Shown piece by piece: positions 8,920-17,574 of a stretch of 64,000 nucleotides of DNA; positions within the stretch are counted from its first letter, which is position 1; each line of letters opens with the position of its first letter. The position numbers were made by a program, and so were the translations under genes. Source of the stretch: Corallococcus soli (GTDB taxonomy: Bacteria > Myxococcota > Myxococcia > Myxococcales > Myxococcaceae); the NCBI RefSeq assembly GCF_014930455.1, contig NZ_JAAIYO010000004.1, positions 186,001 to 250,000 of the forward strand. The letters run 5' to 3'. Under the pieces are notes generated by a model. The model was not told where the DNA came from and ran no database searches. It saw only the letters and a program-made list of their open reading frames with translations.

Positions 8920-11355
8920 CTACTTGCGCTTCGCGCGTTCGACCTTGAGCGTCTTGTTCTCGCCGTGCGGCTTGCCGTGGGTGGCCTCGAAGCCCGCCAC
9001 GTCCTCTTCCGCGACGAAGACGTACGCGTACGTGGGGCGCAGGTCGGTGCGCAGCACCTTGCCCGCCGGGGCGCCCGCGGCCTCCAGCGCGGCGGTGACG
9101 CCCGCCTCGTCCAGGCCCTCCTGACGGCCCAGGCCCACCCAGAGGCGCGCCTGACCGGGGAGGTCCGGCAGGGACTCGTGGCGGGGACGACGCTCCTCAC
9201 GCTGGCCGCGCGGACGGTGCCGCTCCAGCTTCAGCGCCTTGTCGGCGTGCGTCTTGCCATTGAGGGCCTCGAAGCCGGGGGCCTCCGCCTCCGGCACGTA
9301 GACGTAGCCGTAGGTGGGGCGGGTGAGGGCCTTGATGACCTTGCCGGCCGGGGCGCCCAGGGACTCCAGCGTGGCGGGCAGCTTCGCCTCGTCCATGCCG
9401 TCATCCATGCCCAGGTTCACCCAGAGCTTCACCTCGCCGGGGGCCGCGTCCGGGGACGGGGGCGGGCGGGTGCTGGTGACGTCGCGCTCGCTGCGCGGCT
9501 TGCTCTTCTCCACGCGCAGCGTCTTGCTGCCGTGCTGCTTGCCGTTGAGGGCCTCGAAGCCCGGCGAGTCCGCCTCCGCGACGAAGACGTACGCGAACGT
9601 GGGGCGCAGCTCCGCGCGCACCATCTTGCCCACCGGGGCGCCCGCGTCCTCCATCGCCGTGGCGATGCTGCCCGGCCCCAGGCCGTCAGCGGTCCCCAGG
9701 TTCACCCAGAGCTTCACCTCGCCCGGGCCCGGCTCCAGCGCGGCGGACGACGGTGCCGTCCCCCGGCCACGCTCACCCCGGTCCTCGCGTCGGGGCTCGT
9801 CGCGGCGCGGACGGCGCTCGCGCTCACCGGACTCGGCGCGCGGAGCGGGCCGCTCCGGACGCTCGCCCCGGTCCTCGCGTCGGGGGGGACGCTCGCGCTC
9901 GCGCTCGCGGTCCTTGCCCCGGCGCTCCAGGGGCTTGCGCTGCTCCACCGGCTCGCGCTTCTCCGTCTCCCCGGCGGCCTGCGCCTTCTCCATGCGCAGG
10001 TGGCTGAAGAAGTACTTGATGAGGAAGGCGATGAGGTCGTCCGCGTCGCTGCGCGTCTTCAACTGCGACGCCAGGGGCAGGAAGCCCTCGAAGATGCTGG
10101 AGCCCGTCGCCTCGCGGATTTCCCGCACGTGGCGTTCGGTCCACAGGTGCATGGCCTCTTCCGGGGCCGGCATCTCGCGCATCTCGAACTTGATGCCGAA
10201 CTTCTTCTCCAGGACGGTGAACGTCGCCAGCTCGCGCCCGGAGAAGAGGTTGATGGCGGTGCCCTTGTTGCCGATGCGGCCCGTGCGGCCCACGCGGTGC
10301 AGGTACACGGCCGGGTCCTCCGGCAGGGAGTAGTTGATGACGTACTCCAGCCCGGAGATGTCGATGCCGCGCGCCGCGATGTCCGTGGCGACCATGAAGG
10401 CCACCTCGCCGCGCTTCACCTTGCCCATCACCCGCTCGCGCTCCTTCTGCGGCAGGTCTCCGTTGAGCAGCTCCGCGTCGAAGCCGTTGCGGTTGAGCAC
10501 CGCCGTCACCAGCGCCGTGTCATCCCGCGTGTTGCAGAAGATGATGGCGTTGGAGGGCTCCTCCTTCTCCAGGATGTAGATGAGGTTGCGCGGCTTGGGG
10601 AATTGATCCGACACGTCGTAGCGGATGTGGTGGATGTGCTCCACCGTGAAGACGTCGCCGGACAGCAGCAGCGTCTCCGCGTTCGTCGTGTAGCGCGCGA
10701 TGAGGTTCTGGATGTCCGTGGGGACGGTGGCGCTGAAGAGCAGCACCTGGCGCGTCTTCGGAAGACGGTCGAGGATGCGCGTCACCTCCTCGTAGAAGCC
10801 CTGGTTCAGCATCTCGTCGGCTTCGTCGAGGATGGCGTGGTCGCAGGCGTCCAGCTTCAGGTTGCCGCGGTTGATGTGGTCGAAGACGCGGCCGGGGGTG
10901 CCCACGATGATGGGCGTGCCCTCTTCCAGCGCGTCCTCCTGCTGCTTCATGGAGGCGCCGCCGTAGATGGCCGCCACCTTCACGCCCTTGTACTTGGCGA
11001 GCGTGGTGAGCTCCTCCGCCACCTGGAGCGCCAGCTCGCGCGTGGGGCAGAGGATGAGGGCGCGCACGCGCTTCTCATCGGGGGAAATCTTTTCCAGCAG
11101 GGGCAGGCCGAAGGCGGCCGTCTTGCCCGTGCCCGTCTTGCTGCGGACGATCAGGTCCTTGCCCGCCATCGCGGGGCCGAAGGCCTTGGCCTGGACAGGG
11201 GTGGGATTCGTGTAGCCGCGATCCGCCAGCGCGCGGCGGAGGGGCTCGGAGAGGTTCATGTCTTCGAAGCTGATGTCCGCGATGTACTCGCCGGGACGCG
11301 TCGGGGCTTCGTCAGGCGCCGGGACTCCCGGCGTGGGCTCTTGGATGTCGCTCAT
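8920..11355 (-). CDS. DEAD-box RNA helicase with three tandem C-terminal repeat domains
   Basis: An ATP-dependent RNA helicase of 811 residues. The core (about 25-390) shows Q-motif context, SKTGTGKTA, PTRELALQ, GTPGR, DEAD in LDEADEM, SAT, ATDIAARGID and HRVGRTGR. An Arg/Glu-rich linker (about 455-540; RERERERP-like runs) follows. Three homologous roughly 75-residue units then begin at about residues 545, 640 and 734. Each opens with a LWVxLG strand, runs through AGAPxGKV and RPTYAYVFV, and ends xGFEALNGKxH. The units resemble the compact RNA-binding domain of DbpA/CsdA-type helicases, of which one copy is usual. The chosen start is ATG 11355, since the eight residues before it are not helicase-like. 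It is divergent from the sigma-factor gene (68 bp). Probable roles are ribosome assembly or cold-stress RNA remodelling. Confidence 0.92.
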   Translation of the reverse strand: MSDIQEPTPGVPAPDEAPTRPGEYIADISFEDMNLSEPLRRALADRGYTNPTPVQAKAFGPAMAGKDLIVRSKTGTGKTAAFGLPLLEKISPDEKRVRALILCPTRELALQVAEELTTLAKYKGVKVAAIYGGASMKQQEDALEEGTPIIVGTPGRVFDHINRGNLKLDACDHAILDEADEMLNQGFYEEVTRILDRLPKTRQVLLFSATVPTDIQNLIARYTTNAETLLLSGDVFTVEHIHHIRYDVSDQFPKPRNLIYILEKEEPSNAIIFCNTRDDTALVTAVLNRNGFDAELLNGDLPQKERERVMGKVKRGEVAFMVATDIAARGIDISGLEYVINYSLPEDPAVYLHRVGRTGRIGNKGTAINLFSGRELATFTVLEKKFGIKFEMREMPAPEEAMHLWTERHVREIREATGSSIFEGFLPLASQLKTRSDADDLIAFLIKYFFSHLRMEKAQAAGETEKREPVEQRKPLERRGKDRERERERPPRREDRGERPERPAPRAESGERERRPRRDEPRREDRGERGRGTAPSSAALEPGPGEVKLWVNLGTADGLGPGSIATAMEDAGAPVGKMVRAELRPTFAYVFVAEADSPGFEALNGKQHGSKTLRVEKSKPRSERDVTSTRPPPSPDAAPGEVKLWVNLGMDDGMDEAKLPATLESLGAPAGKVIKALTRPTYGYVYVPEAEAPGFEALNGKTHADKALKLERHRPRGQREERRPRHESLPDLPGQARLWVGLGRQEGLDEAGVTAALEAAGAPAGKVLRTDLRPTYAYVFVAEEDVAGFEATHGKPHGENKTLKVERAKRK

Positions 11356-11423
11356 CGGGCATGGGCATAGCCCCTGCATTACCCTCTGGCAACAATCGCG
11401 GCACTTTGGGGTATGGAGCGCGC

Positions 11424-12563
11424 ATGGCGAATGGGAGGAAGAGAACCAATAGCCCGGCCCCCAAGGCCCGTGCGAAGCGGGCTCCGGCCCCTGCCCGCCC
11501 GGGCGCCCCCCAGGAAGACCCGGGGGCGGACGCCGAGGAGGGCGAGGCGCTGGCCCCGGACCCGGAAACCCTGGAACCAGACCTGTCGGAACTGAACGAA
11601 GTAGAAGCGGAAATCGAGGAACCCGCGCCCCGAGCGGCCCGCTCCCCGACGAAGGCGGAGGCCGCCGCCCTGGTGCGGGCCCAGGGGGCCTCCGCGCTCA
11701 CCAACCGCGATCCGCTCCAGGCCTACATGGCGGAGGTGACGCGCCACCCGCTGCTCACCCGCGAGGAGGAGCACCGGCTGGCCAAGGACTACCAGGCCAC
11801 GGGGGACGTGCGGGCGGCCTACCGCCTGGTGGCCTCCAACCTGAGGCTGGTGGTGAAGCTGGCGCACGAGTACCACCGCAACCCGCTGTCGCTGCTGGAC
11901 CTGGTGCAGGAGGGCAACATCGGGCTGATGCAGGCGGTGAAGAAGTACGACCCGGACCGGGGCGTGAAGCTCAGCAGCTACGCCGCCTGGTGGATCCGCG
12001 CGTACATCCTCCGCTACATCATGGACAACTGGAAGATGGTGAAGCTGGGGACCACCGAGGCCCAGCGGAAGCTCTTCTTCAAGCTGCGCCAGGAGCAGGA
12101 GAAGCTCGTCTCCCAGGGCTTCGAGGCCAGCCCGCGCCTGTTGGCCGAGCGCCTCAACGTCACCGAGCAGGACGTCGTGGAGATGGACCAGCGGCTGGGG
12201 CACGACGAGCTGTCCATCGACGCGCCGCTGGGCAACGACGGGGACTCCAGCGGCACGCGCGCGGACCGCTACCTGCCGTCCACCGCGGTGCCCGCCGACG
12301 AGCGGCTGGGCAGCGAACAGCTCAAGGCGCTCTTCCGGGAGAACCTGAACGCCTTCGCCCAGACGCTGGAGGGCAAGGAGCGCTACATCTTCGAGAACCG
12401 CCTCACCGCGGACGAACCGCTCACGCTCCAGGACATTGGCGACAAGTACGGCGTCAGCCGCGAGCGGGCCCGGCAGATTGAGGCGGCCCTCATCAACCGG
12501 ATGCGCGAGTTCATGCGCGAGCGCATCCCGGACTTCGACATGGTGGCGGTGCCCAAGGGCTGA
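11424..12563 (+). CDS. RpoH-type (sigma-70 family) alternative sigma factor
   Basis: Directs RNA polymerase to a specific promoter class. Region 2 is complete (LRLVVKLAHEYHRN, LDLVQEGNIGLMQAVKKYDP, WWIRAYILRYIMDNW). Region 4 ends with a helix-turn-helix (TLQDIGDKYGVSRERARQIE). Region 1.1 is absent. The first 100 residues are a Lys/Ala/Pro-rich then very acidic tail, not found in enterobacterial RpoH. The total is 379 residues. ATG 11424 is chosen because GGAG sits 5 bases upstream; the frame stays open to 11361. Myxobacteria have several RpoH-like developmental or heat-shock sigmas (SigB, SigC, SigD), and this is one of that group, but which one cannot be told from sequence alone. Confidence 0.92.
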   Translation: MANGRKRTNSPAPKARAKRAPAPARPGAPQEDPGADAEEGEALAPDPETLEPDLSELNEVEAEIEEPAPRAARSPTKAEAAALVRAQGASALTNRDPLQAYMAEVTRHPLLTREEEHRLAKDYQATGDVRAAYRLVASNLRLVVKLAHEYHRNPLSLLDLVQEGNIGLMQAVKKYDPDRGVKLSSYAAWWIRAYILRYIMDNWKMVKLGTTEAQRKLFFKLRQEQEKLVSQGFEASPRLLAERLNVTEQDVVEMDQRLGHDELSIDAPLGNDGDSSGTRADRYLPSTAVPADERLGSEQLKALFRENLNAFAQTLEGKERYIFENRLTADEPLTLQDIGDKYGVSRERARQIEAALINRMREFMRERIPDFDMVAVPKG

Positions 12564-12599
12564 AGAAAGCCCCCGGGCCGCCGCGCGGACCGCCCGCCG

Positions 12600-14165
12600 C
12601 TACTTCCAGGGGCGGGAGATGATGCAGGCGTTGATGCCGCCCACGCCCATGGACAGCTTGCCCGAGCAGCCCTCGGGCGCCGGCTCCTCGTGGTCGAACA
12701 CGAAGTGCTTGTGCACCTTGGCGATCTGCTTGTTGAGCTCCGGGGCCGCCAGGGGCGTGGGGTAGACCTTGCCCTGTTCGGCGCCCAGGTACTGCGCCGT
12801 CAGCTCCCAGCCGCCGCCCGCGGACATGCCGTGGCCGAAGGTGCCCTTGCGCGCGGTGATGAGCACCGAGTCAGGCAGCACGTCGCGCAGGTTCTGCACC
12901 TCCAGGAAGTCCCCCGGGGTGGCGGTGGCGTGCAGGTCCCAGGTGCCCACGTCCCTGGGCTCGCAGCCGGCGGAGGCGAGCGCCTCGCGGATGGCCAGCG
13001 TGGGGCCTTCCTTGGACGGGGTGATGATGTGGTCGGCGTCCGCGGTGACGCCCACCGCGACGGGCTCCAGGCCCAGCGCCTTGAAGCCCTTCTGCGTGAA
13101 GTGCTCGTAGTCGCCCACCACCCACACCACCGCGCCTCCGGCGATGTGCGTGCCGCGCAGCGCGGTGAGGGGCTTGGACACGGCGGCGTCCGCGGAGATG
13201 ACGCGCGCGTTGTAGAAGCCGCCCACCACCAGGGGGTTGGGCGCCGCGTCCGTCATGCCCAGCACCACCGCCTTGGCCTCGCCCAGGCGGATGGCGTTCA
13301 TGGCCAGCTTCAGGCCGTAGCCGAACGACGAGCACGCGGCCACGGGCGCGAACGTCATGCCCGTAATCTGGCCCAGCATGGACACCTGCGAGGCGGGCGT
13401 GTTGTGGATGTTCCACAGCACGTTGGAGGACACCGCGTTCCAGGGCGGCTCCGGGGAGCTCCACTTCTTCTGGAGGCGCGCGTTGCGCGTGCGCTTCTCC
13501 TTGATGACGGCGAGCTTGGCGGACTCCACGTCGCCCTCGTCGGGCACGCCCATGGCTTCAATCTCGCGCAGCTCCTCCAGGTACTCGCGCAGCTCCGGCG
13601 AGCGGCCGGCCCAGAAGTGCCACCAGTCGTCCTCCGCCTTGTCGCGTTCCACCTCTTCGATGGTGGAGGGCTCCGGGGGCAGGCCCTCCAGGGGCTCGCG
13701 CGTCTCACGCCACGCGCGCACGGCGCTGTTGTGTTCGGGGCTGGCCCAGAAGCGGTCCCACCGGCGCTGGGCGCGGTAGAGGTCCAGGGAGATGTTCTGG
13801 ATGGTGGGCAAATCACCCAGGCCGGTGCCCACGTAGACGTGCGCGCGGGCGCCCAGCTCCTGGAGCTCCTTCTCGATGCCGGGGTTCTGCGACAGCGACT
13901 GGATGAACGCGCCGATGGCGTACTGCGTGGGCTGCCCCATCTTCCGCTCCAACTGGGAGAAGCGGCTGCCGGGGAAGCGGGCGTCGATCCACGGCTTGTA
14001 GTCGGCCAGGTTGAAGGTGGGGTTGCCGACGAGGAAGTTGTCCGGACCGAAGCCGTTGAAGGGGGTCAGCCAGGTCTCGGACGACTCGAGGTTCTTCGCG
14101 AACGCCTCGATGTTGGGGGAACGCGGGGCAACCACGCCCCAGCCGAAGATTCCGACTCTGCGCAC
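12600..14165 (-). CDS. Beta-ketoacyl synthase (KAS-fold) with a long insertion
   Basis: The enzyme has a thiolase-fold Cys-His-His triad: Cys278 in ACSSFGYG, His412 in LHATATPGD, and a His in GTFGHGMSAGGGWE near residue 447. The nucleophile lies about 115 residues later than in FabF-type enzymes. The extra length is a charged helical segment between TGLGDLPT and NIHNTPASQV (roughly residues 155-260; ELREYLEELREIEAMG). The start is GTG 14165, with AAGGA nine bases upstream and sequence VRRVGIFGWGVVAP matching the usual first strand; it gives 521 residues. It lies 29 bp downstream of the jelly-roll protein gene and is probably co-transcribed. No acyl carrier protein or other fatty acid gene is adjacent, so the substrate is unknown. 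It could act in a lipid or secondary-metabolite pathway. Confidence 0.88.
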   Translation of the reverse strand: MRRVGIFGWGVVAPRSPNIEAFAKNLESSETWLTPFNGFGPDNFLVGNPTFNLADYKPWIDARFPGSRFSQLERKMGQPTQYAIGAFIQSLSQNPGIEKELQELGARAHVYVGTGLGDLPTIQNISLDLYRAQRRWDRFWASPEHNSAVRAWRETREPLEGLPPEPSTIEEVERDKAEDDWWHFWAGRSPELREYLEELREIEAMGVPDEGDVESAKLAVIKEKRTRNARLQKKWSSPEPPWNAVSSNVLWNIHNTPASQVSMLGQITGMTFAPVAACSSFGYGLKLAMNAIRLGEAKAVVLGMTDAAPNPLVVGGFYNARVISADAAVSKPLTALRGTHIAGGAVVWVVGDYEHFTQKGFKALGLEPVAVGVTADADHIITPSKEGPTLAIREALASAGCEPRDVGTWDLHATATPGDFLEVQNLRDVLPDSVLITARKGTFGHGMSAGGGWELTAQYLGAEQGKVYPTPLAAPELNKQIAKVHKHFVFDHEEPAPEGCSGKLSMGVGGINACIISRPWK

Positions 14166-14194
14166 GGGTGTTTCCTTCGCCGCCGGGGGGAAGA

Positions 14195-15649
14195 CTACAG
14201 CGGCTGGATCTTGAGGTTGTCGAAGTGGACGCGCGTCTGCCAACCCGAGAAGCCGAAGTGCCGGTTGCGCGGGCCGTAGAGGGGAGAGGCGTCCTGGAGG
14301 GACAGGAAGGGCTTGCCATCCACTTCCCACGACAGGAGTCCATCCCGCCGGGTGATGCGGAAGTGGTAGCGCTGGCCGGGGGTGACCGCGGCGCCGTCGC
14401 GCACGGCGCGGTCGTTGGTGTGCTCGTGCTGGCGGGCGATGACGGACTGCGTGTTGCGCCAGCCGCCGAAGATGAAGACGTAGCCGGTGGCGGTGTACTG
14501 CAGGCGGGGGTCGCCCGCGTAGAAGGAGCGGCCGTCGCCCCAGGCCTCAATCTTCATGTCGCCATCGGCGCTGTCGGCCCAGGCGTCGAATTCGATGGAG
14601 GCGTTCTCCGGCAGGGGCTGCTTGAGCCACATGGGGCGGTTGCCCACGCCCTGCACGACCAGCGCCCCGTCCTCAAGCTTCACGGCGCCGGGGTTCGTCA
14701 CGTTCCACGCGTCGCCAATGGTGGCGCGGTTGAAGTCGTCCTCGAAGGGGCCCGGGGGCAGCACGGGCTCCTGCTTCATGGCCGTGGCGGGCATCGAGTC
14801 CGGCGTGCCGATGCGCAGGTTGTCGAAGAACAGCTGCGACTCCCAGCCGGACAGGCCCAGCCGGTCGTGGCCCTTGCCATTGAAGGGGAACGGGTCGTCC
14901 AGCTCCGCCACGAGCGTGCCGTCGATGGCCCACTTGAGCACGTTGCCGCGCCGCTCGATGCGCCAGTGGTAGACGCGGCCGGACTGCACGGGGGCGCCCA
15001 CGCGGGACTCCACGCGCACGGAGGTGTCCTTCTTGAAGACGCCGGTGGCGACCAGGTCCGTGCCCTGGCCGCCGCCCCGCTCCGCGATGCGGGCCGCGCG
15101 GCGCTGGAGCGCGTCCAGCGAGGGGGCGTTGATGTCGCGCCGGGCGATGACGGACAGGCTGTTGTTCCACCCGCCCTGCACCAGCACGTAGCCGGAGGCC
15201 GGGTCGCGCCCGTTGCCGAACAGCTCCACGCGGATGTCGCCGTCCGGGTACTCCGGGCGCACGTCGAACTCCACCGCCACGTCGTCCGGCAGCGTGGCCT
15301 GGAGCCACAGCGGGTTGTTCTTGGGCGCGGGGCCCAGCAGCTCCCCGTTCGTCACCCGCCAGTAGGCGCCGGTGGAGAAGAAGTCGCGGGCGACGACGGC
15401 CGGGTCATCAAAGGACTGCGCGTAGGGGAGGGTGGCGGTGACGTCCGCCTGGCCCCGGAAGAGCGCGTAGTGGATGAGCGGGAACTGGATGAAGACGATG
15501 ACGCCGGCGAGGACCGCCCAGCCCTTCCGGGTGAGCCCGGCGGGCTTGCGCCACGCCTCGGCGGGGGCGGCCCCGGTGGAGGGCGGCAGGGCTTCCGCCA
15601 CGGGGGACTCGACCTGCTTCTCCTTGTCCTTGCGGCTGGCCTGGCCCAT
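14195..15649 (-). CDS. Single-pass membrane protein with two tandem concanavalin/LamG-like jelly-roll domains
   Basis: Residues 1-42 are cytosolic and charged. One hydrophobic segment at about 43-62 (GWAVLAGVIVFIQFPLIHYA) follows. Two homologous extracellular domains come next (about 75-280 and 305-484). Both share the pattern: opening DDPxxx or DDFNRA, A-W-x-VTNGEL/VTNPGAV, WLxxxLPxxxxxEFD, GDxxxE, GxVLxxGGWxNxxSVIAR, YHxRIxRR, W-x-DG, F-GLSGW/FGFSGW and FDNLxI. This is the beta-sandwich motif seen in LamG-like and glycan-binding families. Each may bind a sugar or protein ligand at the cell surface. The gene precedes the ketosynthase by 29 bp on the same strand. No enzymatic residues were recognised, and the exact family name was not established. 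Confidence 0.8.
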   Translation of the reverse strand: MGQASRKDKEKQVESPVAEALPPSTGAAPAEAWRKPAGLTRKGWAVLAGVIVFIQFPLIHYALFRGQADVTATLPYAQSFDDPAVVARDFFSTGAYWRVTNGELLGPAPKNNPLWLQATLPDDVAVEFDVRPEYPDGDIRVELFGNGRDPASGYVLVQGGWNNSLSVIARRDINAPSLDALQRRAARIAERGGGQGTDLVATGVFKKDTSVRVESRVGAPVQSGRVYHWRIERRGNVLKWAIDGTLVAELDDPFPFNGKGHDRLGLSGWESQLFFDNLRIGTPDSMPATAMKQEPVLPPGPFEDDFNRATIGDAWNVTNPGAVKLEDGALVVQGVGNRPMWLKQPLPENASIEFDAWADSADGDMKIEAWGDGRSFYAGDPRLQYTATGYVFIFGGWRNTQSVIARQHEHTNDRAVRDGAAVTPGQRYHFRITRRDGLLSWEVDGKPFLSLQDASPLYGPRNRHFGFSGWQTRVHFDNLKIQPL

Positions 15650-15730
15650 CGATGCTCGGGGAACTCCGGGGGAAATGGCGGCGGAATGTACGCCCCGGCC
15701 CCCCCGGCGTAAAGGATTGCCGGGCGGGGA

Positions 15731-16438
15731 CTACTTGACCCCCCACCGCTTCTCGAGCGCCCGCTGCTCCGCCTGGCGTTGCTTCTCCCGGTGGCGCTCG
15801 GCCTTCTGTTGATCCGACTCCTCGGGCGAGGGGCGCACGGCGATCTGATAGACGCTGCCGGCCAGGGCGAAGAGCAGGGCGGCGATGATGACGCCCCACG
15901 GGCGGCTGGCCACGGCCTCCACGACGCTGCCGAACTGGTGGAGCGCCGCGAGCGCGCCAATCACCAGCAGCCACGCGCCCACCGCGGACGCGACGATGCC
16001 GCTCACGAACCGGTGCAGGAGCGCGCCCGCGATGCCGCCCACGATGAAGCCCGGCCCGAAGCCGAGCAGGAAGTCCGTCTGGCCGGCGATCTGCCCCGCG
16101 ACGAGGCCCAGGGGGACGCCCGCGCCCACGAAGGTGATGGCGGGCGGGAAGAGGAAGCCCAGGGCCATCAGCCCCGCGGCCACGAAGGTGGGCAGGCGCG
16201 GATCCAGGTCCATCAGGCCCAGCCTCTGGGTGACGGCCCCCGTCCACACGAGCCCCAGCACCGCGCCCACGGGGCCGGCGACCAGGCGGAACATCCGGCC
16301 TCCGCCCGCGAGCAGCAGCACCACGCCCACGGCGGCGATGACGACGCCGGACCACATGGGCAACAGCCGGTAGATGCCCACCCAGCCGGAGGGGTTGAAG
16401 GTCTGGTAGGACTTGAGCGCCTGGAGGAAGCCTTCCAT
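15731..16438 (-). CDS. Polytopic membrane protein of unknown function
   Basis: A protein of 235 residues with about six or seven hydrophobic stretches between residues 28 and 200 (for example SGVVIAAVGVVLLLAGGG and GPGFIVGGIAGALLHRF). It ends in a basic, Gln/Glu-rich cytosolic tail (QQKAERHREKQRQAEQRAL). The Gly-rich repeats within the segments resemble small-molecule or polymerised membrane proteins of the TMEM/glycine-zipper sort, but no family was recognised. It lies in a run of minus-strand genes and could be co-transcribed with the 90-residue protein 27 bp upstream. Confidence 0.75.
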   Translation of the reverse strand: MEGFLQALKSYQTFNPSGWVGIYRLLPMWSGVVIAAVGVVLLLAGGGRMFRLVAGPVGAVLGLVWTGAVTQRLGLMDLDPRLPTFVAAGLMALGFLFPPAITFVGAGVPLGLVAGQIAGQTDFLLGFGPGFIVGGIAGALLHRFVSGIVASAVGAWLLVIGALAALHQFGSVVEAVASRPWGVIIAALLFALAGSVYQIAVRPSPEESDQQKAERHREKQRQAEQRALEKRWGVK

Positions 16439-16465
16439 GGCGCGTCATCCTACTGACAATGGCCG

Positions 16466-16738
16466 CTAGGAATAGCGGGTCAACGCGAGCCCCAGCAGGA
16501 TGGCCAGGATGACGGCGCCCAGGAGCGCGAAGGCGTAGAGGGCGCGGGGCGAGGCGGTGGCGCGCAGCAGGTCCTCCGCCCGCTCGCGGTCCTCCGCGGA
16601 AGGGGCCTGGGCCAGGATGCGCCGGGCGTCCCTCCGGGCTCCGGCCACGTCCCCGGCGTCCTTGCGGGCCCAGGCCGCGCGCACTTCGTCGGAGCCGGGG
16701 GAGACGGGCTCCGGGGGCGTCTGTCCGCCTTTCGCCAT
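16466..16738 (-). CDS. Small tail-anchored membrane protein
   Basis: A protein of 90 residues with a soluble helical N-terminal part rich in Ala/Arg/Asp (EVRAAWARKDAGDVAGARRD). A single C-terminal membrane helix runs at about residues 66-86 (LYAFALLGAVILAILLGLAL). The soluble part is short, with TPR-like spacing. It is upstream of, and co-oriented with, the 235-residue membrane protein, and divergent from the DUF4159 gene (56 bp). Function unknown. Confidence 0.7.
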   Translation of the reverse strand: MAKGGQTPPEPVSPGSDEVRAAWARKDAGDVAGARRDARRILAQAPSAEDRERAEDLLRATASPRALYAFALLGAVILAILLGLALTRYS

Positions 16739-16794
16739 GGCGCGCGTCTATACCAGGGAATGTGGACACCCGCCGACGGTATAAGCACGTCTCC

Positions 16795-17553
16795 ATGCCC
16801 GTGCGGTCCCTGTCCCGTCGAAGCCTCCTGTTCGCCACGTCCGCGCTCGTCCCGCTGCTGTCCCGGCGTGCGGCCGCCTTTGGTGAGAAGAGCCGGTTCA
16901 TCCCCGCGGTGGCCCGGCACGGCGGCCGCTGGGACGGACGGCTGTCCGGCCTGCGGCGGCTCGCGTGGGAGCTGCAGCGGCGCACGTCCGTGGAGGTGGT
17001 GCCGGACGCGCGCCCGTTCGCGCTCAGCAGCCCGGACCTCTTTGAATACCCCTTCCTGTACTTCGGGGGGGACGGGGCCTTCCCGCCGCTCACGGACGCG
17101 GAGGTGACGAACCTGCGCCGCTACCTGACGTATGGCGGCTTCGTGTTCGGGGACGCCAACGACGGCAGCGACGGGGACGGCTTCGACGCGAGCTTCCGGC
17201 GGGAGATGGCCCGGGTGCTGCCGCAGAACCCGCTGAAGGAGACGCCGGGGACGCACGTCGTCTTCAAGTCCTTCTTCCTGCTGGACGCGGCGCCCGGGCG
17301 GCTGCTCCACAAGCCGCTGCCGCTGGTGGCGACCCTGGGCAAGCGGGCGGCGGTCATCTATTCGCAGAACGACGTGGCGGGCGCGTGGAGCCGCAGCGAG
17401 TCCGGCGACTACGAGTTCGACGTGACCCCGGGCGGCGAGCCGCAGCGCGAGCTGGCGATCCGCCTGGGCATCAACCTGTGCATGTACGCGCTGTGCCTGG
17501 ACTACAAGGACGACGCGGTGCACCTGCCCCTCATCCTCAACAAGCGGCGCTGA
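16795..17553 (+). CDS. Tat-exported DUF4159 protein
   Basis: The first 30 residues form a twin-arginine signal (SLSRRSLLFATSALVPLLSRRAAA), pointing to folded export across the inner membrane. The rest matches the DUF4159 pattern: FEYPFLYFGGDG, LRRYLTYGGFVFGDAN with a flavodoxin-like glycine region, and the closing LGINLCMYALCLDYKDDAVH. It has 252 residues from ATG 16795; an upstream in-frame ATG would add 11 residues before the signal. It is followed after 21 bp by a VWA/amidotransferase-like membrane protein. In many bacteria the same two families sit with MoxR ATPase and DUF58 genes; those are not here. Its biochemical role is unknown. Confidence 0.87.
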   Translation: MPVRSLSRRSLLFATSALVPLLSRRAAAFGEKSRFIPAVARHGGRWDGRLSGLRRLAWELQRRTSVEVVPDARPFALSSPDLFEYPFLYFGGDGAFPPLTDAEVTNLRRYLTYGGFVFGDANDGSDGDGFDASFRREMARVLPQNPLKETPGTHVVFKSFFLLDAAPGRLLHKPLPLVATLGKRAAVIYSQNDVAGAWSRSESGDYEFDVTPGGEPQRELAIRLGINLCMYALCLDYKDDAVHLPLILNKRR

Positions 17554-17574
17554 CGTGTCCTGGCGCGCGACCGA

